This document shows positions 17,184 through 25,161 of a DNA stretch of 40,646 bases, in pieces (positions within the stretch are counted from its first letter, which is position 1; each line of letters opens with the position of its first letter). Under the pieces are notes generated by a model. It was not told where the DNA came from. It did no database searches and worked only from the letters and a program-made list of their open reading frames with translations. This stretch comes from Oscillospiraceae bacterium (GTDB taxonomy: Bacteria > Bacillota > Clostridia > Oscillospirales > Ruminococcaceae). A program made the position numbers and the translations under genes. The stretch is taken from assembly GCA_024404875.1 (NCBI GenBank), contig JAKSPK010000021.1, forward strand, positions 1-40,646, written 5' to 3'.

Positions 17184-18593
17184 TCAGCCGGCGCTGCCGG
17201 TCATTTCCAGCCGGATCAGATTATTCATTTCCATTGCATATTCAAGCGGAAGTTCCTTCGAGACATTGTCTGCAAAGCCGCTGACGATCATCGCACGGGC
17301 ACTCTGCTCATCCAGCCCGCGCGACATCAGATAAAATACCGCATCATCACTGATTCGGCCGATCTTTGCTTCATGACCGATATCGGCCTGATCGGTGCGG
17401 ATGTCCATGACCGGAACAGTATCCGAACGCGAGATGCTGTCAAGCATCAGCGATTCGCAGCTCACCGAAGAACGGCTCCCGACCGCCTGTTCCGCAACTG
17501 TCACAGCACTGCGGAAGGTGCTGATACCGCCGCTTTTCGAGATCGACTTTGTGTCGATATGTGAAGAAGTTTCCGGTGCATTGTGAACGATCTTCGCACC
17601 GGTATCAAGATTCTGTCCCGCGCCGGCGAATGTGATGCCGGTGAATTCGGCGTGTGCTCCGCGGCCGTTCAGAATACTCATAGGATAGAGATACGAAACA
17701 TGCGAGCCAAAGCTGCCGGATACCCATTCGATACGGCCGCCCTCCGCTACAACCGCGCGCTTCGTATTTAGATTATACATATTCTTCGACCAGTTTTCGA
17801 TCGTCGAATAACGCAGCGTCGCGCGCTTTCCGACATAAAGCTCCACACATCCGGCGTGCAGTCCGGCCTCATAGTATTTCGGTGCCGAGCAGCCCTCGAT
17901 GAAATGCAGATAGGCGTCATCCTCGACGATGATGAGCGTATGCTCAAATTGTCCTGCACCCTTTGCATTGAGCCGGAAGTAGGATTGCAGCGGAATCTCC
18001 AGCCGCACGCCCGCCGGCACATAGACAAACGATCCGCCCGACCAGACCGCGCCGTGCAGCGCTGCAAATTTATGATCAGTCGGCGGAACGAGCTTCATGA
18101 AATGCGTCTGAATCATCTCCGCAAATCGCGGATCATGCATCGCGCTTTCGAGATCGGTGTAGACAACGCCGGATTCTGCAACCTCCTTGCGGACATTGTG
18201 ATAGACCAGCTCAGAGTCATACTGCGCACCCACACCCGCCAGTGATTCGCGCTCCGCCTGCGGGATGCCGAGCCGCTCGAAAGTCTCCTTGATATTTTCA
18301 GGTACATTGTTCCAGTCAGTATTCATGCGGGATTTCGGGCGGATATATGCGACAATATTGTCCAGATTCAACCCGTCGATCGGCGGACCCCACGGCGGCA
18401 TTTCTGTTTTTGCGAAGATCTCCAGTGAATGCAGACGGAACTGACGCATCCACTCAGGATCGCCCTTTTCTTCAGATATTTCGCGAATGATCTCCGGGGT
18501 AATGCCGCTTGCCAGCAGATCCGATGCATCCTCATCATAGCGGAAATCATAGAGACTGCGGTCGATATCCGCGACCTGTGTTTTTTGTTTCAT
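17184..18593 (-). CDS. sufB: SufB Fe-S cluster assembly scaffold
   Basis: A 469-aa SufB. Typical stretches include GDPEWMRQFRLHSLEIF near 43-60, FVYVPAGVRLEIPLQSYFRLNA, VELYVGKRATLRYSTIENWSKNMYNLNTKRA, and the C-terminal HEAKIGRISDDAVFYLMSRG. Full family length. SufB is the main scaffold on which the nascent cluster forms in the SufBC2D complex. Its ATG overlaps the end of sufC by 4 bases. Confidence 0.96.
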   Translation of the reverse strand: MKQKTQVADIDRSLYDFRYDEDASDLLASGITPEIIREISEEKGDPEWMRQFRLHSLEIFAKTEMPPWGPPIDGLNLDNIVAYIRPKSRMNTDWNNVPENIKETFERLGIPQAERESLAGVGAQYDSELVYHNVRKEVAESGVVYTDLESAMHDPRFAEMIQTHFMKLVPPTDHKFAALHGAVWSGGSFVYVPAGVRLEIPLQSYFRLNAKGAGQFEHTLIIVEDDAYLHFIEGCSAPKYYEAGLHAGCVELYVGKRATLRYSTIENWSKNMYNLNTKRAVVAEGGRIEWVSGSFGSHVSYLYPMSILNGRGAHAEFTGITFAGAGQNLDTGAKIVHNAPETSSHIDTKSISKSGGISTFRSAVTVAEQAVGSRSSVSCESLMLDSISRSDTVPVMDIRTDQADIGHEAKIGRISDDAVFYLMSRGLDEQSARAMIVSGFADNVSKELPLEYAMEMNNLIRLEMTGSAG

Positions 18594-19336
18594 ATCGCTC
18601 TCTCCGTGTATTTTTCAAAGCCGCTGCGGTTGATTTCGTCGATCAGTTCCGCGCCGCCCTCCGCCGTGATCCGTCCATCCGCAATGATATGCGTCCGGTC
18701 AACTGTCAGCGATTCGAGGATTTTCGTATTGTGCGTGATGATAAGCAGCGATCCGCCGCACTGCTCCCGATAGGCTGCAATGCCTGCCGAGACCGTCCGC
18801 ACCGCATCCACATCCAGCCCGGAATCTGTCTCATCAAGGATCGCAAGCTTCGGCTTCAGCATCAATAATTGCAGGATCTCCGCCTTTTTCTTCTCACCGC
18901 CCGAAAAACCGACATTCAGATCACGGTCGGCATAGGCGGGATCCATTTGCAGAACATCCATTGCTGCGCGAAGCTGCTTTTTGAAGTCCCAGAGCTTCAT
19001 ACGCTGTCCCGACAGCTGTTCCATCGCATTACGCAGAAAATCCGAAAGTGAAAGTCCGGGAATCTCGACTGGATTCTGAAACGAAAGGAAGATCCCGCGC
19101 TTCGCACGCCGGTCGGCGGATTCCTCCGTGATATCCTCACCCTCAAAGAAAATCTTGCCGCCCGTAACATGATACTCCGGACTTCCCATGAGCGTAAGCC
19201 CGATTGTAGATTTGCCCGCGCCGTTCGGCCCCATTAAAATGTGCGTTTCGCCGCTTCCGACGGTCAGTGAGACGCCATGCAGCAATTCCTTCTCCTCTAT
19301 GCCGGCAGCAAGCCGGTCGATCCGCAATAATTCCAT
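18590..19336 (-). CDS. sufC: SufC ABC-type ATPase
   Basis: A 248-aa soluble ABC ATPase. Walker A GPNGAGKST is at 36-44, the Q-loop is in LSFQNPVEIPG, the signature FSGGEKKK at 144-151 and Walker B LAILDE at 164-169. This is the SufC form of the signature (SGGEKK rather than LSGGQ). It drives conformational change in SufB-SufD. First gene of the operon, preceded by AAAGGAAT and the promoter at 19386-19414. Confidence 0.96.
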   Translation of the reverse strand: MELLRIDRLAAGIEEKELLHGVSLTVGSGETHILMGPNGAGKSTIGLTLMGSPEYHVTGGKIFFEGEDITEESADRRAKRGIFLSFQNPVEIPGLSLSDFLRNAMEQLSGQRMKLWDFKKQLRAAMDVLQMDPAYADRDLNVGFSGGEKKKAEILQLLMLKPKLAILDETDSGLDVDAVRTVSAGIAAYREQCGGSLLIITHNTKILESLTVDRTHIIADGRITAEGGAELIDEINRSGFEKYTERAI

Positions 19337-19385
19337 GCTTTATTCCTTTCTGGTTATTCCTAGTAAAATAATAGAGATTAAAGAT

Positions 19386-19419
19386 ATTATAGCACAGAAA
19401 GCCTATTTTGTCAATAGGC
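19386..19419 (-). promoter_or_regulatory. suf operon promoter overlapped by a palindromic operator
   Basis: On the minus strand TTGACA (19414-19409), a 17-base spacer and TATAAT (19391-19386) form a full consensus promoter with TGTGC before the -10. The palindrome GCCTATT-N5-AATAGGC (19401-19419) covers the -35. Such placement implies repression by a dimeric regulator. An Rrf2/IscR-type iron-sulfur sensor is the likely candidate because those proteins control suf operons, but none is encoded here. Confidence 0.75.
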
Positions 19420-19445
19420 ATTATACTGTTTTCTTTCTGATTCTA

Positions 19446-19490
19446 TAAAAACAGAAGCGACGGTGCCCGCATGGACGCCGCCGCTCCTGT
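19446..19490 (-). terminator. Second terminator-like hairpin upstream of suf promoter
   Basis: 19451-19463 pairs with 19478-19490 over 13 positions. The two non-Watson-Crick positions are G-U pairs in minus-strand RNA, and the stem is followed there by TTTTTATA. It acts in tandem with 19568-19587 to insulate suf from the dehydrogenase operon. Confidence 0.6.
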
Positions 19491-19555
19491 GTACTATGTT
19501 TTCATTCAGCTGCTGCGCGTGATGCTTCCGGCAGAATATTAAGCCGGAGAGCTGT

Positions 19556-19587
19556 GACAAAAAAAACAGCCCGACAGATGTCGGGCT
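19556..19587 (-). terminator. Intrinsic terminator after alcohol dehydrogenase gene
   Basis: An 8-bp stem AGCCCGAC/GTCGGGCT (19568-19575 with 19580-19587), followed on the minus strand by nearly uninterrupted T residues. It lies 42 bases after the dehydrogenase stop codon. Confidence 0.88.
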
Positions 19588-19628
19588 CAGTATGAAGGGA
19601 GATTTTCCTGAAGATCAGATTTCAGGTC

Positions 19629-20810
19629 TCAGGCTTGTGCAGTGGCAGCAATCTTATAGATCGCCGCGATATCATCAGCACTCAGCGAAACAAATCCGCC
19701 GGTTTTTCCCGTGCCGATGCCGATCTTTTCGACCAGATACGGAATATCCGATTCCTTTGCGCCCAGTTCGGCGAAATTGACCGGCATCCCAATGCTCTTC
19801 AAAAATCTGCGGAAACGCATGATGCCTTCACGCGCTGTGTTCTCCGGATGCGCAAAATCCATCTGGCATCCCCAGACACGCACTGCCATCTGCGCAAATC
19901 GCATTACACCTTGCGGACAAACATATTCCATCCACGCCGGCATAATAACCGCAAGTCCTGCGCCGTGCGCACAGTCATACAGTGCTGAAAGCTCATGCTC
20001 AATCATATGGCTGTTCCAGTCCTGCGCTCTGCCAACACCGCAGATATTGGTATGTGCAACAGTTCCTGCCCACATGATATTTGCGCGGGCATCATAATTA
20101 TCCGGCTGCGCTATAGCTCGCGGCGTCTCATGCACCATCGTCTGCAAAACCGCCTCGCAGAGCCGGTCTGTAATCTCGACCTCTGTGGTCATTGTGAAAT
20201 AGCGCTCAAACACATGAGCCATGATGTCCGTCGCACCGCACGCCGTCTGATAGGCAGGCAATGTGCAGGTCAGCGCCGGATTCAGGATGGAGAAACGCGG
20301 ACGAATCAGATCAGAGCCTGTACCTCTTTTCAGTCCGTCAGATATTTTGGTTATAACGGAATCGCCGGAGCCCTCGCTGCCGGCTGCCGCAATCGTCAGG
20401 ATCGTTCCGACGGGAAGCGCCGCTGCGATTTTCGCCTTTCCGGAATAGAAATCCCAGAAATCGCCGGAATACGGCACACCCATTGCGATCGCTTTGGAGG
20501 AATCAATGACAGAGCCGCCGCCGACCGCGAGAATGAAGTCAATCTTTTCGCTGCGACAAAGCTCGATACCCTGATAGACAAGTGTATCATGCGGATTCGG
20601 CTGGACACCGCCCAGCTCCGAGAACGGGATCCCCGCCTCGCTGAGCGACTGTCGGACTCTGCCGAGCAGACCGCTGCGCTCCGCAGAGCTTCCGCCGTAG
20701 TGGAGCAGCACTCTTGTGCCGCCGTGTTTTTTGATATATGCACCGGCCTGCATCTCCGTATCCTTCCCGAATACGAACTCGGTCGGGCTGCAAAACTGGA
20801 AATTATTCAA
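19629..20810 (-). CDS. Iron-type (group III) alcohol dehydrogenase, butanol dehydrogenase-like
   Basis: A 393-aa NAD(P)H-dependent dehydrogenase of the iron-containing family, BdhA/YqhD branch. The nucleotide-binding GGGSVIDSSK starts at 97. Probable metal ligands are Asp195 and His199 (DIMAHVFE), His268 (WNSHMIEHEL) and His282 (DCAHGAGLAV). It would interconvert an aldehyde and an alcohol, which in a fermenter helps reoxidise reduced cofactor; the exact substrate cannot be told. TTG at 20810 overlaps the stop of the upstream epimerase gene (TTGA), and AAAGGAG lies 10 bases before it, so translation is probably coupled. Confidence 0.9.
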   Translation of the reverse strand: MNNFQFCSPTEFVFGKDTEMQAGAYIKKHGGTRVLLHYGGSSAERSGLLGRVRQSLSEAGIPFSELGGVQPNPHDTLVYQGIELCRSEKIDFILAVGGGSVIDSSKAIAMGVPYSGDFWDFYSGKAKIAAALPVGTILTIAAAGSEGSGDSVITKISDGLKRGTGSDLIRPRFSILNPALTCTLPAYQTACGATDIMAHVFERYFTMTTEVEITDRLCEAVLQTMVHETPRAIAQPDNYDARANIMWAGTVAHTNICGVGRAQDWNSHMIEHELSALYDCAHGAGLAVIMPAWMEYVCPQGVMRFAQMAVRVWGCQMDFAHPENTAREGIMRFRRFLKSIGMPVNFAELGAKESDIPYLVEKIGIGTGKTGGFVSLSADDIAAIYKIAATAQA

Positions 20811-21826
20811 GTCCCCAGCGCTCCTTTCAGATTTTCATATGCAGAGATCACGCGGTCGCACCATGCATCAAATTCCGGATCGGCGATCTGATGCTCCGGA
20901 TGCGCAAGGATATACTGCACGGTATTGCGTATACCCTGATCGGCCCGCACGGTCGCGGTAAATCCCGGAACAGCGTGCTTAACCTTGCTGTTGTCGAATA
21001 TCACAGAATTGGCCTTATCGCCGATCAGACTGCCTGTAAGGTCATAGTCACTCACCGCGGCAAGAAAATCAGAAGGAATATGCACGGCATTCAGCTTCAC
21101 ACCGAGCGTATCCGCAATGCACTGATAGATCTGATTCCAAGTCACGCTCTCATCGGAGGTAATGTGATAGGCCTGTCCGAGCGCGTGGATATTACCGCAA
21201 AGCCCTGCATAGGCTTTGGCAAAATCACTGTTGTGCGTGATTGTCCAGAGCGAAGTGCCGTCACCATGTATAATGACCGGCTTGCCCGCCATAATCCGCC
21301 GTACAACCTCCCAGCTGCCGTTCTTGCCGTGAACGCCCAGCGGTACAGAGCGCTCATCGTAGGTATGGCTCGGACGGACGATCGTCACCGGAAAACCGTT
21401 TTCACGGTACTGCTTCATGAGGAATTCCTCGCAGGCGATCTTGTCACGCGAATACTGCCAGTAGGGATTTGCAAGGGGCGTGCTTTCAGTGATCACAGCA
21501 TCCGCAGGCGGCTTCTGATAGGCCGAAGCGGAGCTGATGTAGATATACTGTTTTGTCCTATTACGGAAGAGCCGATAATCGCGTTCCACCTGTGCGGGGA
21601 CAAAACCGATAAACTCGCCGACAACATCGAATGTCATGCCATCAAGCGCCGCGGCTGCCTCTGCTTCATTGCCAATATCGCCGCGAATGATATGTATATT
21701 CTCGGCACCCTCAAAGATATCCCGGGTACCGCGATTAAACAGATATAGATCGTGTCCTTGTGCGGCGAGCAGTCTAGTAACCGCCGTACTGATCGTACCA
21801 GTGCCGCCGATGAACAATATTTTCAT
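20807..21826 (-). CDS. NAD-dependent epimerase/dehydratase family protein (extended SDR)
   Basis: A 339-aa Rossmann-fold protein. The dinucleotide-binding GGTGTIS is at 7-13, the active-site pair is Tyr125 and Lys129 (YSRDK), and SSASAY at 99-103 supplies the usual Ser region. It belongs to the extended short-chain dehydrogenases acting on nucleotide sugars or related compounds; some close family members are mRNA-binding rather than enzymatic, so substrate is open. The frame is open further upstream, but ATG 21826 follows AGGAGGC at 5-base spacing and starts the Rossmann fold. Co-transcribed and coupled with the alcohol dehydrogenase. Confidence 0.85.
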   Translation of the reverse strand: MKILFIGGTGTISTAVTRLLAAQGHDLYLFNRGTRDIFEGAENIHIIRGDIGNEAEAAAALDGMTFDVVGEFIGFVPAQVERDYRLFRNRTKQYIYISSASAYQKPPADAVITESTPLANPYWQYSRDKIACEEFLMKQYRENGFPVTIVRPSHTYDERSVPLGVHGKNGSWEVVRRIMAGKPVIIHGDGTSLWTITHNSDFAKAYAGLCGNIHALGQAYHITSDESVTWNQIYQCIADTLGVKLNAVHIPSDFLAAVSDYDLTGSLIGDKANSVIFDNSKVKHAVPGFTATVRADQGIRNTVQYILAHPEHQIADPEFDAWCDRVISAYENLKGALGT

Positions 21827-21990
21827 AGCTGCCTCCTGCGCCAAAACCGCCCACACTGCCGCCCTCTCCTCGGCAGTGCAGACGACCGGCATTCATGTCA
21901 GGGGTGCATACACCCGTACTGATGCACCGCTGTATCCCGATCTCACATATTCTCTGATATGCCGTCGGATTCAGCCCTCTCTGTAATTGT

Positions 21991-22078
21991 ATTATAGCAC
22001 AGCAGCGTGGCAAATAGAATAGGATATGTTATTGAGTTTTTAACATATCCTATGATTCTAAATACGATATGTAAAAAA
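21991..22078 (-). promoter_or_regulatory. Epimerase operon promoter with AT-rich palindrome
   Basis: A TGTGC-TATAAT extended -10 is on the minus strand (TATAAT 21996-21991), but the expected -35 position reads ATTCTA, far from consensus. Covering and extending upstream of it is a long palindrome: 22021-22031 pairs perfectly with 22041-22051, and AGAAT (22016-22020) with ATTCT (22055-22059). A third GATATGT lies near 22065. The block is AT-rich compared with its surroundings. The rest of 21827-22100 shows no gene. Confidence 0.6.
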
Positions 22079-22104
22079 TGCCCTGTTCGCTCATCCGATG
22101 AAGC

Positions 22105-22167
22105 AGAAAAAAAACACGGGACACCACACCGGTACTCCGATGAAATGTCCCGACATTTTTTTGCAAT
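22105..22167 (-). terminator. Intrinsic terminator after khpA
   Basis: CGGGACA (22117-22123) pairs with TGTCCCG (22146-22152) around an internally foldable loop. The minus strand continues into at least eight T residues, and the plus strand has a T7 on the other side. It ends the ylxM-ffh-rpsP-khpA transcript about 15 bases after the khpA stop. Confidence 0.8.
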
Positions 22168-22182
22168 GCAGCTGCCGTGATC

Positions 22183-22416
22183 TCAGTCGATCTCAACAGC
22201 GACCTTACGGTTTTCTCTGGCTGCACCTGCACGCATCAGCGTGCGGATTGCCTTTGCAATTCTTCCCTGCTTGCCGATGACGCGGCCCATATCGTCCGCT
22301 GCAACGGTCAGATGCAGGACGGTGACACCCTCATCATTAACGGCATCCTCCGTGATCTGAATCGCAGTTTTGTCCGTAACCAGTCCTTCTACGATTGCAT
22401 ACAACAGTTCTTTCAT
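22183..22416 (-). CDS. khpA: KH-domain RNA-binding protein KhpA
   Basis: A 77-aa single-KH protein (YlqC/KhpA). The type-specific GxxG loop is present in VIGKQGRIAKAIRTLM. In Gram-positive bacteria KhpA forms a dimer or pairs with KhpB/Jag and binds many RNAs, affecting cell elongation and translation. ATG at 22416 is preceded by GGAG at 7 bases; an in-frame TTG at 22428 lies inside that ribosome binding site. It follows rpsP by 28 bases, the usual order. In many relatives rimM and trmD follow; here a terminator follows instead. Confidence 0.93.
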   Translation of the reverse strand: MKELLYAIVEGLVTDKTAIQITEDAVNDEGVTVLHLTVAADDMGRVIGKQGRIAKAIRTLMRAGAARENRKVAVEID

Positions 22417-22444
22417 AGTGTTCTCCAATAGCGGTTATGGGCGA

Positions 22445-22687
22445 TCACAGAACGCCCTGCTTTTTGAGGATCACGCGGACGGTATCAGTCGGCTGTGCGC
22501 CGTTCTGGAGCCATGCCTTTGCCTTCTCTGCGTCAACCTTCACAACGGACGGCTCCTTGGTCGGATCGTAGTAACCGATCTCCTCGATGAAGCGGCCGTC
22601 TCTCGGATATCTGCCGTCAGCGACGACAATTCTGTAGAACGGAGCCTTCTTTGCGCCCATTCTTCTCAGACGGATCTTAACTGCCAT
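22445..22687 (-). CDS. rpsP: 30S ribosomal protein S16
   Basis: 80 aa, full length. It begins [21 protein letters not shown], diagnostic of bS16, with [13 protein letters not shown] following. The protein stabilises the 5' domain of 16S rRNA in the small subunit. ATG 22687 is set by GGAGGTG at 8 bases; the longer open frame upstream is not coding. Confidence 0.98.
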   Translation of the reverse strand: MAVKIRLRRMGAKKAPFYRIVVADGRYPRDGRFIEEIGYYDPTKEPSVVKVDAEKAKAWLQNGAQPTDTVRVILKKQGVL

Positions 22688-22759
22688 AATTCTTTCACCT
22701 CCAAAAATTGATAACATATATATTCATGCAAATTTGTAATTTTGCAATGAAATCAGATT

Positions 22760-23026
22760 TCAGCGTACCGTGGCACCGTAGATCCAGTGCCAGAGCAGCC
22801 AGCCGCCGAACGCCAGCAGCAAAAGCGAGACGACTGCATGGATGATACGCGTTTTTGTCTTTCCCCAACGCGTAATCTGTTCGCGAACCTGCGGGTATTT
22901 GCTGTCTTCATACTGCTTCGGACTGCCGATCAGTGCAGTCACCAGTGTCAGCACTCCGCTGAATAGAATCAACACCGGAAATGCCAGCGACAGCCAATGC
23001 ATCACCGGATCATTCTGTCTGTTCAT
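22760..23026 (-). CDS. Small two-helix membrane protein, function unknown
   Basis: An 88-aa hydrophobic protein with predicted helices at about 10-33 (HWLSLAFPVLILFSGVLTLV) and 63-82 (HAVVSLLLLAFGGWLLWHWI). A charged loop of about 25 residues between them contains RWGKTKTR. It lies 9 bases after ffh and 72 bases before rpsP, on the same transcript. The position next to the SRP GTPase makes a role in membrane insertion conceivable, but nothing in the sequence shows it. I do not recognise a family. Confidence 0.65.
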   Translation of the reverse strand: MNRQNDPVMHWLSLAFPVLILFSGVLTLVTALIGSPKQYEDSKYPQVREQITRWGKTKTRIIHAVVSLLLLAFGGWLLWHWIYGATVR

Positions 23027-23035
23027 GTCACGCCC

Positions 23036-24409
23036 TCAGAATTTCGGGAAGCCGCCCATGCCCTCCAGCATCTTCGGATCAAACTTCGGCATCTTTCTTC
23101 TGCCGAAAAGTCCGCGCTTGCCGGTATTGCCGAGTTTCTTCATCAACTGCTGCATCTGCTCAAACTGCTTGAGCAGGCGATTGACATCCTGCACCTCGGT
23201 GCCGGAGCCCTTTGCGATTCTGCGCTTACGCGACGGATTGATAATCGAGGGCTTCGCTCGTTCTGCCGGTGTCATTGAGGTGATGATCGCCTCGACACGG
23301 CCGAAGGCATTGTCATCGATATCCAGCTCATCGAGCTTATTGCCGACGCCGGGCAGCATTCCGACGATCTTTTTAAGATCGCCCATTTTCTTGATCTGAC
23401 GGAGCTGATCCAGCAGATCATCCATATCAAACTGGCTCTTTTGCAGCTTCTGGGAGAGCCGCTCAGCCTCCTGCTTCGAGTAGACATCCTCCGCCTTCTC
23501 GATGAGCGAAAGTACATCGCCCATACCGAGGATTCGGGACGCCATTCTGTCGGGGTGGAACTGCTCGAAATCGTCGAGCTTCTCGCCCATGCCGACATAC
23601 TTGATCGGCTTGCCCGTGACGGATAACACGGAGAGTGCCGCACCGCCTCTGGTATCGGAATCGAGCTTGGACATCAGCACGCTCGTGATGCCGAGTGCAT
23701 CATCGAATGCCTTTGCGACATTGACGGCATCCTGGCCAGTCATCGCATCGACTACGAGCATGATCTCATCCGGCTCAGTCTCTGCCTTGATATTTTTCAG
23801 CTCATCCATGAGCTTCTCGTCGATATGCAGACGACCTGCCGTATCGAGAATTACAATGTCGTGATTGTGATCTTTCGCATACTTCACGCCCTGCACGGCA
23901 ATATCGACCGGGTCAATCTGACCAAGATCGAAGACCGTAGTCTCCGCCTGTCCGCCGACGACCTTGAGCTGGTCGATTGCGGCCGGGCGGTAAACATCAC
24001 ATGCGACGAGCAGCGGATGATGGCCGTCCTTTTTGAGCTGCTTTGCGAGCTTGGCGCAGTGCGTTGTCTTGCCGGAGCCCTGAAGTCCGCAAAACATGAT
24101 GACGGTCGGGGGCTTCGAGGCAAAATTCAGTCTCGCATCTCCGTTGCCCATGAGTGAGACAAGCTCCTCATTGACGATCTTGACTACCTGCTGCGCCGGT
24201 GTCAGGCTTGCGAGAACCTCTTCACCGACGGCACGTTCCGAGACCTTTTTAACGAAGTCCTTGACGACCTTATAGCTGACATCCGCTTCGAGGAGTGCAA
24301 GCCGCACCTCGCGCATCGCTTCCTTTACATCGGCTTCGGTCAGCTTTCCGCGTGCTTTCAGCTTTTTGAATACCTGACCGAGCTTATCCTGCAAACCTTC
24401 AAATGCCAA
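23036..24409 (-). CDS. ffh: Signal recognition particle protein Ffh (SRP54)
   Basis: 457 aa. It comprises an N-terminal helical bundle, then a GTPase domain with GLQGSGKTT at 108-116, DTAGRLHID from 189 and KLDSDTRGGAAL, and a C-terminal methionine-rich M domain (about 325-457, with GSGTEVQDVNRLLKQFEQMQQ split by a helix). It binds 4.5S RNA and signal sequences and delivers ribosomes to FtsY at the membrane. The start codon is TTG at 24409 (TTG GCA TTT GAA) with AGGAGGG about 7 bases upstream. No SRP RNA gene was seen in the window. Confidence 0.97.
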   Translation of the reverse strand: MAFEGLQDKLGQVFKKLKARGKLTEADVKEAMREVRLALLEADVSYKVVKDFVKKVSERAVGEEVLASLTPAQQVVKIVNEELVSLMGNGDARLNFASKPPTVIMFCGLQGSGKTTHCAKLAKQLKKDGHHPLLVACDVYRPAAIDQLKVVGGQAETTVFDLGQIDPVDIAVQGVKYAKDHNHDIVILDTAGRLHIDEKLMDELKNIKAETEPDEIMLVVDAMTGQDAVNVAKAFDDALGITSVLMSKLDSDTRGGAALSVLSVTGKPIKYVGMGEKLDDFEQFHPDRMASRILGMGDVLSLIEKAEDVYSKQEAERLSQKLQKSQFDMDDLLDQLRQIKKMGDLKKIVGMLPGVGNKLDELDIDDNAFGRVEAIITSMTPAERAKPSIINPSRKRRIAKGSGTEVQDVNRLLKQFEQMQQLMKKLGNTGKRGLFGRRKMPKFDPKMLEGMGGFPKF

Positions 24410-24433
24410 GGCTGCTCCCTCCTTTTGAAATGT

Positions 24434-24763
24434 TCAGAAAAGTTCCAGTCCCTTTTTGGCGGCATCAGCAATCTGCTGACGCTGCGGTTCGGGAAGTGCA
24501 TCGCTGAGTGTACGGATCTCCGCAAAGAGTGCGCGGGCGGCCTTCAGCCTTGCCGCGATACCCATTTGCTCCTCCAGCGCTGCGAGCTGCCGTTCGCCGC
24601 GGCGGATGCTGTCATGCACGGCCTGCCGCGAGATTCCGAGCGGCTGTGCAAGCTCCGCAAGGGATAGATCCTCGTCATAATAGCCTTCAAGCAGCGAGCG
24701 CTGCCGTTCTGTCAGCAGGCTGCCGTAGCAGTCGAGCAGCAGGACATAATCGAGATTCTTCAC
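24434..24763 (-). CDS. ylxM: YlxM-family helix-turn-helix protein
   Basis: 109 aa with a sigma-70 region 4-like helix-turn-helix: LLTERQRSLLEGYYDEDLSL then AELAQPLGISRQAVHDSIRR. YlxM is regularly encoded just before ffh in Firmicutes and is implicated in SRP-pathway function, although its mechanism is unsettled. The start is GTG at 24763, with AAAGGCGGG about 9 bases upstream. It lies 24 bases before ffh under the consensus promoter at 24819-24847. Confidence 0.9.
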   Translation of the reverse strand: MKNLDYVLLLDCYGSLLTERQRSLLEGYYDEDLSLAELAQPLGISRQAVHDSIRRGERQLAALEEQMGIAARLKAARALFAEIRTLSDALPEPQRQQIADAAKKGLELF

Positions 24764-24818
24764 GAAATACCGCCCGCCTTTCTGCTGTCATGGGTTCGGC
24801 CTTTACACCAGCTCTCTT

Positions 24819-24847
24819 ATTATAACAGCTTTCTGCCGGTTTGTCAA
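24819..24847 (-). promoter_or_regulatory. Consensus promoter of the ylxM-ffh-rpsP-khpA operon
   Basis: On the minus strand TTGACA (24847-24842), 17 bases, then TATAAT (24824-24819). It is about 55 bases upstream of the ylxM GTG. Confidence 0.85.
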
Positions 24848-24849
24848 GA

Positions 24850-24965
24850 GCAAATGCAAAAAAAGCAAGGCGAAAGCAAAAGATATCCCAAAGCTTTTCG
24901 GGTTGCGTCGAAGAATATCTGCAGTCGACATTCGTCCGCTGATCTCGGATCCTCTGGTATATCAT
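24850..24965 (-). pseudogene. Possible truncated HTH-regulator remnant
   Basis: A near-ideal AAAGGAGG precedes ATG at 24965 on the minus strand. The frame begins MIYQRIRDQRTNVD, like the start of clostridial Xre-type repressors (MIYxRIRDLRxDxDLTQ). After about 14 residues the helix-turn-helix does not follow, and the frame runs across the ylxM promoter. This suggests a decayed 5' end of a regulator gene, or a chance match. The other bases of the 24764-25161 gap hold a promoter and a hairpin, listed separately. Confidence 0.3.
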
Positions 24966-25051
24966 GCTGAAGTCCTCCTTTTCAGATGAATTCAATATAC
25001 CACGGCGCCGCACAATGAAAAACTGCCGCATCATGACGGCGAATAACACCT

Positions 25052-25089
25052 CGCCCCGTTCCGACAGAATCGGAACGGGGCGCTTTTTT
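25052..25089 (+). terminator. Perfect terminator hairpin on the strand without genes
   Basis: A 13-bp perfect GC-rich stem (25052-25064 with 25070-25082), then CTTTTTT on the plus strand. By polarity it terminates plus-strand transcripts, yet no plus-strand gene is visible between 14470 and 36492. On the minus strand it lies 80 bases after the pgsA stop and lacks a T-tract, though it may still mark that 3' end. Confidence 0.7.
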
Positions 25090-25161
25090 CATAACAAACG
25101 ATACACCGAAATAATCAACCCATCAAGATTCCGCAAGGTTCTGGTCCTTGAAGGCGACAGC

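Noticed and set aside
24687-25049. 120-aa minus-strand frame across the ylxM promoter
   Set aside because: It includes a consensus promoter and runs out of frame into ylxM; only its first residues after ATG 24965 look meaningful.
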